From: Isoetes taiwanensis
Lineage: Eukaryota > Streptophyta > Lycopodiopsida > Isoetales > Isoetaceae
Assembly (NCBI GenBank): GCA_021234155.1
Contig: JAJEKV010000028.1
Span: 8,228,875-8,292,874 of the forward strand
Direction of reading: 5' to 3'
Length of the DNA stretch: 64,000 bases
A program made the translations under genes and the position numbers. This document shows, piece after piece, positions 1-11,400 of this stretch. How positions within the stretch are numbered: position 1 is the stretch's first letter; every line of letters begins with the position of its first letter. Below the pieces are notes generated by a model. That model had not been told where the DNA came from, searched no databases, and was given only the letters and a program-made list of their open reading frames with translations.

Positions 1-835
1 AACTTTTATAGACCTAGATTCATCCTAGAGACGAGGAGTCGGCAGATAAATATGGTTTCGGGATTGATGTGGCCGAGCCAAATGAGAACATAGAAAATGA
101 ACTAAGTAAAGATGATTTGAAGACCAGATTGTGCTGTGTCATGTCAACCGCCTATGAGTTTTTTCTACAAGTCTTTTCTTGCTTGTTTATAATAATTTTA
201 TTTTCTTTTATTTGTGTAAAAATTTGTCAAATTTTATGTCATTAGGAATCGGAAGAATCAAGTTGGAGAAGTTTCTTGTCGGATTTGTCATGAAAATTGT
301 ACCACCACCGACGGTTAGCCTTTAGATTTTCTAGGACAGATTTAGAAGCTTTTTGCAATTTTATAGTTGCTTATAGGATACGGTGAAGCTTTTCTGTATC
401 TAACTTTCTTTCCGTTTGTTTCTATGTGTAGCATTAAGTGAGCCAATTGATATTGATCTCCCTTTAGGCTATTGTCTGACCTTTAGAAACCATAAGTCCA
501 GTATACTGTTTGAATGTAGGTTATTCCAATTAGTTGTATGTTTGAAACTATGTAGCAAAGTGGCAAGTTCAATTTGTTTGTTTTAATTGTGTAATGCACG
601 CAAAAAAATAGGCTGGCTAAAGAGCTCATAAGTTGCGCCATAGTTTAGGGATTGATTTTGGAAATGCTAAAACTAGTCTTACCTATGTTGCCCCCCATCC
701 CAGTTGAGTAAGCTCTGCATGGATTTATTACATTTCTTTGCTTGGTTTTAATGGGAATTTTATGGTATTCAGGTGGTAAAATTGCAAGGGTAGAGGTAAT
801 TGTTGTTCTACCTTGTGATGTAGAGGTCAGAAAAC
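1..835. other. AT-rich flank, no clear gene
   Basis: No complete ORF is visible. Two short open stretches on the plus strand could be exon debris. About 31-170 gives an acidic peptide (begins DEESADKYGFG). About 247-318 gives a stretch containing SCRICHENC after an in-frame AG. Neither can be assigned to a family, and nothing joins them convincingly. Confidence 0.3.
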
Positions 836-1100
836 AATCGCATCGATCCGAGCCTTCGGATCGCCATTCTGGGCAAGGGACGAGCCATTATATAAGGCCA
901 CTCCGGGACCGGTTATCGGCGTCTTCTCACAGCAGCATTTCTTCCATTCTCCTTGATTCAATGAATAGAATAGAATAGAATAGTTTTTAACGTCCATTAG
1001 GTCATGGGACCCATACAATGGGCTAGTACAATCATTACTACTAGGATTAAAAACCCACCCCGAAAGGTTTTCAAGGGAAAAACCTTTTGTCTGATACTAG
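836..1100 (+). repeat. dispersed repeat end with hairpin and TATA box
   Basis: The segment starts AATCGCATCGATCCGAG, followed by a small hairpin (GATCCGA/TCGGATC) and CCATTCT...GGGACGAGC. The same ordered motifs occur on the minus strand at the outer ends of copies near 16590, 16990 and, diverged, 6295. TATATAA lies at 889-895, about 50 bases inside the end, followed by a CTTCTCxCAGCAG block shared with the other copies. This arrangement suggests a promoter-bearing terminus of a retroelement or similar repeat; the class is not identified. A GGATTAAAAACCC...GAAAGGTTTTC block at 1044-1080 is also shared with the copies near 5780 and 16155. Confidence 0.5.
889..895 (+). promoter_or_regulatory. 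candidate TATA box of repeat terminus
   Basis: TATATAA sits in a short GC-rich context downstream of the conserved repeat terminus and upstream of a C/T-rich block typical of a plant initiator region. Transcription is inferred only. Confidence 0.35.
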
Positions 1101-4100
1101 ACAAGCTTCAAATTGCGGCTTATCTAGAACCTCAAGTATGTATAATGCCAAGTCATGCCGCATGGTCTATTAGATTTGCTTCTCGGACTATCTCAATGGC
1201 TCTTCGACCAATGGATTTCTTCTCGGTTTCTTTTTCTTTCTCCGTCCTCGCATACCGGCACCTTCCTGGCGAGTTTTCTCATCCTTCTTTGGAAGGTACG
1301 CTTCCTTCCTGCTCTGTACGTCAGGGGTTTCTCGCCCTTATTCTTGCAGATCTCTTTGTTCTATTGTTTCTCTTGGTATTCGCATGGCTTTTCTTTGTGC
1401 ATTCGCATGTTGAGTCTTTGGCATGGGCTATTCGATATTTGCAAGACGGCCTACAGTTTAGGTGTAATTATGGTCTCAAGTTATATGGATTGGGCGTTTC
1501 GCATTTTGTTATGATCGATGGTTTTAGTCTTTCACGGGTTTAATGGTTTGATCTTAGTGGTCTGCTCTATTTTTTTAAGGTGGCGTGCTCATGTGGTTTT
1601 ACGTATGGGCGGTTTCATGTGTTGAGGCAGCCAGAGCCTGTGTTGCGCGTGGTTTTCTACCTTTTTTTCCTGATTTTCCTCATTCTCTTCTTCTGGTCTT
1701 GCTTTGAGCAGTTGCCACAGGGTTCTTGTTTTCAATTTTCGGGTTTCTCCCTCTCTCATCTTCTTTGGTTCGGTTTTCTCCCTCTCATAACCCATTTCTT
1801 TGCTTGAGCCATATCAGGTGGATCCGGCTTCATTCATGCTGGCTCTTGGTTCTCATCCCATAGTTTTCTGCCCCATACCTCAGCCTGGGCACCCAGAGCT
1901 TCTTCTTCGCTCCTTCTATCTGTTCTTTGCCCTGCCGGTATCTGTTCCTCTCGATTCCGGTTTCTGCTAGCCCAGCCTCTGCCCGTCCATGTTGCCATTG
2001 TCTACTTCCTCCTTCACGTCGATTCGCTTCCCCCTTGGCAGAACTGGAGTTTTCGGCATCTCATTGGAGGGTGGGCGCTATCTTCGGATCCACCACCCAT
2101 TGGCATCGCGGTCTTTGAGGCCAGGGCTCTCTTTCTTTACGGTAATGCGGGTGCCAACAAGATCCGACGGCCCCTGCTCTCTCCATGGTCGGTTTCGCTT
2201 ATTTTCAGCTCCTCCTCTTTGGGCTCTCTATTTTTACCTCATCTTGGCTGCCATTCATTCTGTTGCATGCTTTGCTCCAGTTCGCCCTCGGCCTCCCTTC
2301 ACTCTGCTTGCATGTTTTTTGTGGCCGTTCGTATGTTCCTTCTATTCCCTGCTGGTTTCATTTGCCTTTGTATAGCATTGTGAGGCCGGAACTGCCCGAT
2401 TCCTTGCCTGGCAGGTTTGATTTAGCCGAATCTCCTGTGCTCAGCTTTAGATCCATTCCCCAATCCATCCTAACTGCTTCTGCTTCAAAATGCTCCCCTT
2501 TTTTATGCCTAGGAGAACCATTTTTGCTTGCTTTCAACGTGGCTTCTAATACTGTTTTTTTGCATCTTCCTTTTTTGACCTCGTTTTACACACTATGTAT
2601 TTATACCTTTTTGTTTTTGTTTTTGTTTTTATTAGCCTATCACGTTCACACCTTTCCTTTCACTTCTATTATCTTCTAAATATTTTAAATGAATTATTCC
2701 ACTTGCAATCTCCTACACTTTTTCTTTTTCCCCTGTTTCACTATTACACACGCCAACATACAGATGCATAGCAATAAGGTGCTTTCACCACTAGTTGCAT
2801 TTTAAACATGGCAAATTAAGGACACAAATTGGAAGTGCATATAGATGGTCTCTTTTGCCATATAGGAAGTCATGTTTCATTAAGTTATCCATTTATAGTT
2901 GGCTTATGTTTTGTTCCTTCTGTTCCCTGCTGGTTGCTCTTTCAGTCTTCTATATGTTGGCATCATTTTATGAATTGTATGCATTCACATGGTTGTTTTT
3001 TTATTTTTTATGTTAAGCATCATTCACATTGGCATTTTTCATATCTCGGATACGATGCACCAAACTATTTTTCAACGTTTTTATGCCTACTATGCACTAT
3101 CAGGGTTTGATTTTTCGTTTTCGTATTATTGCCTGTGCTTTGGTTTCGATTCAATCCTGTTGCCTATGTTATAGTTTTCCTTTTGAGATGTTGTTATCCA
3201 TATGTTATAGTTTTCCTTTTGAGATGTTGTTATCCCTATGGACAGTTTGCACGTTGTCTTTTCCCTGTTTTATGGATAGGCGGCATTCCCATGGTTTCAT
3301 TTTCCTCTTTCATGTTATTGCCTATGTAGTGTTTTTGTTTCTGCCGCCTATATAGTTCTTTGTGATTTATTGTCCACCATCTGCACGGTTGCACTTTGTC
3401 TTTTTAACGTTTATGCATCTTACACACTACCATGGGTTGGCTTTTCTCTTGATCTTTCTTGTCCACACAACGTGTTTGATTTTCCTATAGGGTCTTACCT
3501 ATATGATGTTGTTTATCGTTTTCGATTATGTTGCCTAGGTGATAGCTTCCTTTTTTGAGATGTGGTTACCCATATAAGGTTGATTTTTCTTTTTCATATT
3601 CCTGCTTGTGCTTTGGTTTCAATTCCATCCTGTAGCATGGGTTATAGTTTTCCCTTTGCGGTGTTGTTATCCATATGCGCAGTTGGACGTTGTCTTTTTC
3701 CTGTTTACACGCATTCCAATGGTCTCATTTTCCTGTTAGTACCGATGTAGTGTTTTTTATTCTGCCGCCTAGATAGCTATTTGTGCTTTGTTGTCATCCA
3801 TAGGCAGGGTTGCATTTTATCTTTTTCACGTTTATGCCTCTTATACACTATTTTGGGTTGATTTTCCTCTTAGTTTTATTGCCTATGTATTGGACTATTC
3901 ATCATTATTGACCTCTTGGGGGTTTGCATAAGATGCGGGCCTCATTTTATGCATTGACAGAGTTTGTTTTCTTTTCCTGTTTATGCATCATCTACAATTG
4001 CATAGCTTGTTTTTCATTCTTACCTCTGATGACCGACCATACCTGGATATTGGCTTTTGTCATTCGTGTTTGGCATTCTCCTTCTTATCGTTGATGTCTC

Positions 4101-4330
4101 CTGCTTATATTGTGGGTTTCTTTGCATTGTCCTTATTGTTGTTGTTTTCGTTTGGTAGGCGCTTTGTTTTCCGCTTGGACTGCGTCGTCATGGAAATTTG
4201 GACTTGCTTTTGTCGGGGCGACCTTTTTTCCGTCTCGTGGCTGGCACACCCTTCTTACCATTGTTTTTTTCTCTAATGTACTTCCTTTTTTCAGGTCATT
4301 GAGCTGATACCATCCATAGTGAGCACTTCC
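1100..4330 (+). repeat. pyrimidine-rich tract with degenerate repeats
   Basis: Over 3 kb the plus strand is strongly T/C-biased, so the open frames here are low-complexity and hydrophobic and are not believable genes. Within 3070-3960 short phrases recur in order: a block like CGTTTATGCxTCTTAxACACTA near 3077, 3408 and 3828, and GTTGTTATCCxTATG near 3191, 3227, 3664 and 3789. There is a near-perfect 36-bp tandem pair at about 3171-3240. This is consistent with an old diverged tandem array. Confidence 0.45.
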
Positions 4331-4433
4331 AACTCTCCTCCTGCTTGAGTTAAACTTTCTCCCCAAACATTTCTCGCTCGGCGGCGGTTCTCGTCGTCGA
4401 CGCGAAGCTTCCCTCTCGCCTGAGCCGGACTCT

Positions 4434-4973
4434 TTGGACCCCAATTCACTTTCTCCCCCCATCTCTCCTGTTTCCACTTCGTCTGTTTTTTCTTTTTGGT
4501 CCCCCTCGGCTTTTGCTGCCCCTTTCTCTTCTCTCGCGGTCTTTTGCCCCTTCTTCTCCCACTTTCGGATGGCTCCTCTTTTCTCTTCTACGCCGCGCAC
4601 ATCTTACGCCTCGGCCATGCCCATTCATACGCTCGGTTTCTCCGATTATAGCCAATTATTTCATGAACTTCAGCAGCAGCGGGGCACACTCCAAGCACTC
4701 CAGACATCGATGACCTAGCAGTTGTCAGTTCAGGTCCAACTTGAGCACCTTCAACAGGATATTCGTGAACAGCCCGCTCGACCTCCACCTTCTTTTGAGC
4801 GCAACTCCATGCGGCATTATTACGAGTTTGCTTACGCTATGGACACGGTTTTGATGGATTTATGGGCGTTTGGCTATGTTGGGAGTGCGCCATTCAGGGA
4901 CGATGTCTTTGCGGATGGTGGAAGAAGGTACGCGTTTGGCGGACCAAGAGATGAAATTTATCCTTATTGCTGA
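4434..4973 (+). pseudogene. broken unknown ORF, Ser/Pro-rich then Gln-rich helix
   Basis: Frame 4434-4715 encodes a Ser/Pro/Phe-rich start and then a heptad-like segment (FHELQQQRGTLQALQTSM) ending in a stop at 4716. The same frame stays open after the stop to 4973, with more coiled-coil-like residues (VQLEHLQQDIREQ) and an acidic, Tyr-rich tail. A single in-frame TAG therefore separates two halves that look continuous. It lies downstream of the TATA-bearing repeat end in the same orientation, so it may be the first ORF of that element. No family is recognised. Confidence 0.3.
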
Positions 4974-5569
4974 CCAACACGGATACGACGACGCCGGAAT
5001 TTTTTTTTGGCCGTATTTTTGACGTATTATACTTCAAATTAGTGCCGCATTATTCGAATAATACGTATTGAGTATAAAACATATACAATATTGAACCTAT
5101 CCCTGATGCAAGGGGTATTTTTAAAACTTAAATGGCTTTTTAGAAATCTTGAATGTGGAAGTCTAGAGCGGACTGGAACATCTTTTTTATTTAGGGAATT
5201 TGAACAACACCAAAACCCAATGCAACATGAGAGGTCCATGGTAACTTAATGAGGTGCACCTTATTTTCAGAGATGACCATAGGCTGGTACTTGAGAAAAT
5301 ACCAATTTGCTCTACCACTTTCATATGCAATGCATCATGGATGTTAGTTGAAATTACTTTATCGTTCAAAGGCCTTGATGCACATTGTTGTGTATAGATT
5401 TCCATACCATTTTAAACCTTATTCGATAATTACACCTTCCATTTAGCCACACACATTTCAAAGTTCAATCTAGAGAACATGACGGGAAGTTATCATAAAA
5501 TCGTATTAAAACTTTCAGACAACTAGCATATCTAGTTACAGCTATCCCATGCTTATTTGTTATTATATT
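4974..5569. other. no gene seen
   Basis: AT-rich sequence without convincing ORFs, RNA genes or repeats on either strand. Confidence 0.3.
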
Positions 5570-5765
5570 CTTGCACTGCGACTCGCATGAAACCAACAAA
5601 GCGCCATAGATAGGCTTCTCATTCATCTCAGCAGATTTTCTACAATGGTGGACAGTGGATAGCCGCACACATGCGAACTACCCACGAAAAATAAAGGGAA
5701 AATCCAATTATATCATTTGGACCCCAAAACAAATACAATGCTAATAGATGAGTGGCTGATGTACC

Positions 5766-5846
5766 TGCCGAAAGCTTATCACCGGGATTAAAAAACCCCG
5801 CCCTTTCGGGTTTTCGAGGAAAAACCCTAGTGATAAGCCTTCGGCA
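5766..5846. other. 81-bp imperfect hairpin
   Basis: TGCCGAAAGCTTATCAC at the left pairs with GTGATAAGCCTTCGGCA at the right (16 of 17 positions). They flank a block, GGGATTAAAAAACCCC...TTTCGGGTTTTC, that is internally semi-palindromic. A decayed copy lies at about 16146-16217, and the central block also occurs at 1044-1080. Confidence 0.6.
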
Positions 5847-6177
5847 AGGGGCTTAGACAAACGTAAGGCATAGAATCGCTCCCAAAAACCCGCGCATGGA
5901 GAAGTCAAAACGGATGGCGCTCGCCAACCTGTACCTGCACATCACCAACAACAAACGAGAAACATACCAAAGAATAGCATCACCCAGTGGGTGGAAAAAA
6001 AGCATCACCCACCGGGTGGAAAAACATGATAAACAGAACTTGTACAAAATATAATAAACAAAGAAGGAGGGGAGGGTGGGTTGAAAGAGAATAAGGTACT
6101 GCTGAGAGAAGAGGAAGCGCCGATGAAACGTCGATGAAGAACTCTGCAATAAGTAGCAAACGCCCAACCTGATGAAC

Positions 6178-6252
6178 GGCCCAAAATGCATGCGATGCAT
6201 GCATGCGATGCATGCGATGCATGCAATGCATGCATACAATGCATGCATGCTC
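6178..6252. repeat. GCATGC-type simple repeat
   Basis: ATGCATGC/ATGCGATGC units repeat through about 75 bases inside the dispersed repeat. Shorter ATGCATGC runs sit at the equivalent place in the copies near 16557 and 16917, so the repeat has expanded here. The unit is self-complementary. Confidence 0.8.
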
Positions 6253-6675
6253 GTCTTGAGCAAGAATGCCGATTCGCTACGCGAATCGACGACATTAATA
6301 TTAGTCTAGACTTAATTTCAACTTGTTAGAACAAATAAAATATTGGATATCAATGAACTTAAATCGAAATAATATTATTTGGTGTTACGGGAAGCAATTT
6401 TTTATTGAAATCTCATGCCATTAAGCCTTTGAACAATGCATATTTCGTTTTATCATTACGATTTGCTAATGTCATCAAGTTAATTTACTTCTTTATAACT
6501 TTGATTCTGGACTTCTGTCTTTTATAGTTGTAGAAGGTTGAGACTAGTACACATTGTTGCTTCTCAGTTTTAGATACAGGTTAATAGGTTCTATATGATG
6601 TGGTCTTGCATTTGAGGGAGAACAAAGACACGGAATTCAAAAAAGTAGGGTTGGTCCTTTCATGCGAGGAGCTTA

Positions 6676-7486
6676 ATGACAGATCTGTGTCTTCATAATA
6701 GAGAAGACCATAAAGAAGAATCTTCCAAATACAATGCAAGTATAGACAGATTCAGGCCAGATAAGATAGCAGACAGTGTTACAAAGTATGGCTGGCCCCT
6801 TCAAGGCTCACACCATACAGTTTGTTTTGTATGTGAAGGTATATCCGCAGTCCGAAGAAGTTTGCAGAAGAAACTATCTTCAAGCTTCTACATATCTGGT
6901 TTCCGTGGTAGTGGCAGTGCACTTGAGTCAGAAACTTTGGCCCTAGTACCTTTGCCAAAGTCAGTGAAGAAAATGGATAGTGAAAACAAATCGAGGATTG
7001 ATGCTGTAGACAAGCTTCTGAAAGTTCAAGGAATGGTATCCACTTAGTTTGGACGTGACAAAAAGGATAGCAATTAACAAGCTCATAAGATCTCCTAGAG
7101 CATCTTTCATATCTAGCTAAGGATACAGAACATGCTAAACATGGCCTGAGGATACAGAAGTCCATTTTGAATTTCCCACCACAGTACCAAATCCAGCTGA
7201 TGTTCTACCATGGGACTCAGTCAATGACAAGCCATATCCATGGAAGACATGGGATGACCTACGGAAGAGCAACATGGTGTGTTACATTGTTATTGTTGAA
7301 CAACATTCGGTTGAGGCAACAAAGGCGCTTATAGAGAAAATGTATAAGATAGGTGCCAGGGAGTACAAGGAGCGCTTTAGTTACAGGCAATGTCGAATCC
7401 TTAGTCATTACACGCCTCAATTTGCACTGACTATAATAAGTGCAGACTTGAACACAATTGCTAGGGTGGTACAATACAAATCGTAA
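6676..7486 (+). pseudogene. unrecognised gene remnant, two coding-like blocks
   Basis: Two plus-strand blocks look protein-coding in composition. One is 6676-7047, a 123-residue frame with a possible splice donor at about 6839; it contains GSHHTVCFVCEGISAVRRSL and a Lys-rich tail KSRIDAVDKLLK. The other is about 7165-7486, with PNPADVLPWDSVNDKPYPW and a longer open frame ending ADLNTIARVVQYKS. Stops separate them between 7047 and 7165. Both might be exons of one gene, but I recognise no domain. The 5' part and a clear start are missing, so a remnant or captured fragment is likelier than an active gene. Confidence 0.3.
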
Positions 7487-7559
7487 GAGACTTTGTTTCT
7501 TATTCTACAATAATCAACTCACGCTATGCGCGAAACTACAGACCAATCTTGGACTGCAA

Positions 7560-7624
7560 TCTCACGCGTAGTGCAAGTAAGTTTTTGTTATCTTGCTTCA
7601 ACATACTCGCGCTACGCGTGAAAT
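7560..7624. repeat. CpG-rich inverted repeat
   Basis: TCACGCGTAGTGC and GCGCTACGCGTGA form a 13-bp stem with one mismatch across a loop of about 35 bases. A related CTCACGCTATGCGCG lies just upstream at about 7520. The GC-rich stems stand out against an AT-rich surround. Confidence 0.5.
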
Positions 7625-8429
7625 GCACATCTATATGGTACTCACTTATGGTTTTATATTCTTATCTCAGACCATATCTCATGCAGTTGAGGCAAGCTAG
7701 AAATCAATAGATTGAGCTTGGCCATCCAATTTCAAAAAGAAGGAAGCAGGGGAACCAAAGTCCGGCCATCAGGCAAAGCAAGGGACGCCATAGATCCGCG
7801 ATATCGCTTTTACTTAGCTGCTCGAAGAACAATCGCGAACTTCGTGTCCCCCTCCTTCAACCGGTGGGCACGCCTTCACACGCCTCTTGCACTTTAACCT
7901 GCTCCAGAAACAACAATACGCTTGCAACACCAGCATTCTCCCTAATGCCATCGGAAGGTTCGCTCGAATCTTCTCCAACTCATGATAGAGACCACGCAAC
8001 TCCCCGCCGCCTCGCCGCGCATGTCGCCTACCAAAGACCTTTGGCAAAATGCTTCACCCTGGCCAACGCAGTCACCATACCAGACATACCCTTCAGAGAT
8101 GAAAAGGTATCAAGCCACAACTTCGGCCGGGCGAGAAATGCGCATCGCCTGGCCCGGGTGTTCAAACGTAACACCGCCCCTGAGGGGCCAAGAGGCAACC
8201 GCACCGACCGGACAAAACCCGAGGGTAATGATCGAAAATGGAGGTAGATGCGAATGTTACTCCGGCGCAGGGGGGACACCATCCAGTGCGCATGGGGAAG
8301 CATAACACGGGTCATGCCTAGCATACACCCTCGCCAAGACCAATCTGCCTATTACAATAGGTGAAAGACAAGTCCCCGGGGACCTCAACCAAGGCCAAAT
8401 CCTGCACCAAACGAGACCATGGTCCCTCT

Positions 8430-8960
8430 CAAACCCATGCACAACCCGGGTTCCGGAACCGCAGGCGATTCTCTACTTTCTCTACCATATTGAAGTCCCC
8501 TAATAGCAACCAAGCGACCTGCAACCCACCAAGGGCTCGCGGCTTATTCCTGGTTGTGGGCCCATAAAGCACCCCCACGAGAAGGCTGATTAGGGGCATA
8601 AAAATTAACAATCCCCCACTCTTGCCCTCCCTCCAACCACTTAATTATTGCCCACCCACCAAACACATCAGCTGCGCAGTATGTGACCTGCAATCCATCC
8701 TCCAAGCAATAAGAGTACCCCCACTAGTCCGCCCAAGAAAAGAAGCAATAGAGGCAAACCCGCCTACCAACCATATTCATGAGCTGGACATATCACCCCT
8801 GTAACACTTATGCTCCTCAATGCAAACAATATCGGACGCAACTGCCGGTGCCAAAGAAACAAACAGGGCCCTCTTACTACTAGAGGACCGCACCCCCCTT
8901 ACATTCCAACCGAGGATCGACCTATTCATCCCGGGAGGAGAAGTGTCAAGCCCCACATGC
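8430..8960 (-). pseudogene. LINE ORF2 endonuclease (fragmented)
   Basis: Minus-strand reading begins near 8960 with ILGWNVRGVRSSSSKRALF, the typical start of an APE-type endonuclease, followed by DIVCIEEHK where the family has a PDI-x-LQE-K motif. After a damaged stretch, WLLLGDFNMVE at about 8490 supplies the conserved GDFN block. In the family this domain nicks target DNA. Lower down (about 8030-8090) ALARVKHFAKGLW belongs to the linker before RT and is close to the same segment of the LINEs at 19400 and 59060. Confidence 0.65.
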
Positions 8961-9429
8961 CTACCCACCGCCATCAGCCAACTCCACGTAGTCATCATCT
9001 AGAACCAGAGGATTAATCACAGTAAAGTGACCCACAGCCGCTCTACGTGACACTCCACTTCCAACACGTGTTGGAAGTCCCCCAGGCACCTCACTAGTCT
9101 CCACCTCCAACCGGGCTGCTCCAGCCACCTCATGCTCAGCACATACCGCTACCTGGACATCCCCAGCAGGATCACCAGCCCCTCCCACAGCCCTGTCCTC
9201 AGACCTATAGCCACAACCAAATCATGATCTGAGCCCTCCCCTGAGCCACCACATTCCCTAGCCCCGCCATCCAATGGGCGGCCAGCAGCAAGCATGCCCC
9301 GGCCTCGTCCCACACCACCTTTCCCAACCACACCACCTCGTCCAACTCCACTCACTGCACCATGGAGTCCTCTGCCTGTTGCCTCAGAAACAGAGGAATC
9401 CCGGGCCCCTGCATAAGCACCCGCAACCC

Positions 9430-9800
9430 CTACCACATCACAAGCACCAGCAGGATCACGCAGATCTCGGGGACCTGCACAATAGAATGAGCCAAATATA
9501 CATCCAGGCCATTAGCCATAGAAACCAAGAAATTCAGCACCATTAGATCAGGAGGAAGATCTTGAATCTGGAACCAACACGGGATTTTAACCGCTGTCAA
9601 AGAACTGGTGGACATTGCCGGAGTATAATACTGATACAACACATATGATTCACCCAAAGTATCCACCCCAGACTAACCAATTGCCGCACGGAAGACTCAG
9701 CCTCAAACATGATTATGAAGAAATTATTTGGTAGGAATTTCAGAGACCCGACACCGCAAAACCAATCCGCCTCAGATGTCCGGCAAGCCAAGAGCTAAAC
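9430..9800 (-). pseudogene. LINE ORF1, DUF4283-like segment
   Basis: Two overlapping minus-strand frames together resemble the DUF4283 domain of plant LINE ORF1. One (9597-9791) has FLPNNFFIIMFEAESSVRQL followed by an aromatic-rich stretch. The other (9430-9666) has VKIPCWFQIQDLPPDLM then FLVSMANGLD, matching the usual W-VQI-LP-E pattern. The frame changes once between them. The family's role is binding of the element's own RNA for retrotransposition. Confidence 0.55.
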
Positions 9801-10557
9801 TTCCTCGTGTCCAATATGTAACCCGTGAAGTAGCCCAATATCGCAAATGAAACTAGATTCTCAATGGTCTGAACATGCCTAGTATGATCAATATCTATCT
9901 ATGGAGTCCTTGGAAGAGTTGCCTGCAGGTCAACAGAGTGATGATCCTCCACAAATTTCAGAGCCTCTTGAACACGGGCAGTCCTATACTCCGGAGCCTT
10001 GCGCTTGATCCAATATAAAAACCCTGGCCGAGTGATGCGAGCAACAGTGTCATTGCTCTGCCAGGCCGGGCGCACAGGAATCGGGGCTGCCGCCCTGGCA
10101 CCCTGAGAGGTATCCAAGGGCACCCCAGGAGGCACATAGCTACATGCACCCTAGAAGAGGGCGCATCACCAGCAAGTGATCCCTTCCCAAGCACAGTGGA
10201 AGAGGGCACCACAGATCCAGTTTCCAAAGGGGGAATGCTTGATGGAATCAAGACCAGAGTCTCCAAAACACAATCTACTGGGGTCTCAGAATTATATTGA
10301 GAGGAAGAGCAATCCACATACCTCTCAACTGAAGGGGATTCCAAGAGCTCCCTCATCTCTGCCACTAATTGGTGTAGTTCCTGTATATGGAATGGTGAAG
10401 CTTAAACAAAACACTGTCGCCCTAAATTGTTGTTGTGTAGGCCATTGCCTAATAAATAATCTATTGCACATGACCACTACAAACAGATTTCTCCCAAGAA
10501 AGGGCCATTATTCATTTTGAGAGAGGTACAGTTCCAGTTGTTGTATGGTGTCATGGG

Positions 10558-11400
10558 TCTGCGAACATGGAATTGCCGTAAATGAAACCAGTATCTTGCA
10601 TAATTTCAAGTAGATCAAGTGAATAATATTCATCCATCCATGGTTCTGTGGATTTCTGCAACGTAAATAGCACCGGTGGTAGGTTCTGCATATCCCCAAA
10701 CGTAAGCAAGACAGAAGGATGAATAACACATTTGGAGTATAAAAAACTCAAAAGTAATAGGAACTTATTTGTTACCTGTACAATCTTACTTTGGCTGGAA
10801 TGACAAAAGAAGGACCATAAAGCAAAATAAGGACTTCTTCTTGAAACAAAGTACTAACAGAAAACTGCAACACTTACCAAATTATATGTAATCGCAATTG
10901 TTCCCCCAGGGTTTAAAATCCTGTAGGCCTAATTTAGAAGTCACTCTTGTTGCATAACTAGGACACTCATGAACCTAAAGCATAGCCCTTTCTTCCTTCA
11001 GTATATGTATAATGCCTCTAAACATGATTAATGGCTAAGCAATTTCTTCGTGCTCCAAAATATGCAGTGACTCACCACAAATGCAGGTGAAACTATATCA
11101 AAGTTGCATGAAGGTAGGTTACTAGTTTCACCATTAGCATGTTTCCATCGTATGCATTTTTTTGCTCTTTGCTTTTCCTTATATTGAGCAACTGCAAGGA
11201 AATAAGAAGACAAATCTAGCTCATCATAAGAAACGAGATTGACTGTTACTTGTGCAGTAGGAAAATGATCAGCGAGAGCTACTGTGCTTATACCTAAAGA
11301 GCAACCTATATCAATTATATGATTGAACTCAGATCAGAGTATTTCAAATGATGATCCTGAATAATGTGACGCCAATTTCCATTGTGATGCTCCCTACTAA
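10558..11400 (-). pseudogene. SAM-dependent methyltransferase, frameshifted
   Basis: A class I methyltransferase is spread over minus-strand exons. Exon at about 11330-11076: motif I HIIDIGCSLGISTVALADHF, then DLSSYFLAVAQYKEKQ and KHANGE...LPSCNFDIVSPAFV, ending at a GTGAGT donor. Next exon at about 10990-10880: HECPSYATR, then AYRILNPGGTIAITYNL with a GTAAGT donor; the frame slips inside it. Last exon about 10690-10558: NLPPVLFTLQKSTEPWMDEY to FADP and stop. The layout matches plant UbiE/type-11-like methyltransferases of unknown substrate. A second frameshift lies just before motif I (about 11325). The N-terminal exons were not found. It is either a pseudogene or a gene with sequence errors. 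Confidence 0.6.

Larger units (their letters stand above)
5570..6295 (-). repeat. dispersed repeat, copy 2
   Basis: Nearly collinear with 15955-16640. Shared blocks include GATAGGCTTCTCATTCATC, the ACAATGGTGGACAGTGG segment, a hairpin at 5766-5846, paired AGCATCACCC repeats near 5960-6020, and the AGAATAAGGTACTG block at 6090. The end at about 6255-6295 is a diverged form of the hairpin terminus seen at 836. Orientation is judged minus from that terminus. No protein of known family is encoded. Confidence 0.6.
7690..10370 (-). mobile_element. LINE (L1 type), 5' half only
   Basis: On the minus strand a LINE reads from about 10370 down to 7690. The order is a proline-rich ORF1 region, a DUF4283-like RNA-binding segment, then the start of the ORF2 endonuclease and the linker before reverse transcriptase. 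No RT motifs follow, and no poly(A) tail is seen. Plant LINE copies usually lose the 5' end and keep the 3' end, so retention of only the 5' half is unusual. The region is more GC-rich than its surroundings. Frames are broken by several stops and shifts, so it is inactive. Confidence 0.7.

Noticed and set aside
1004-3750. Many hydrophobic plus-strand ORFs resembling membrane proteins
   Set aside because: T-rich composition yields Phe/Leu/Ser/Cys frames in every phase; no conserved motif.
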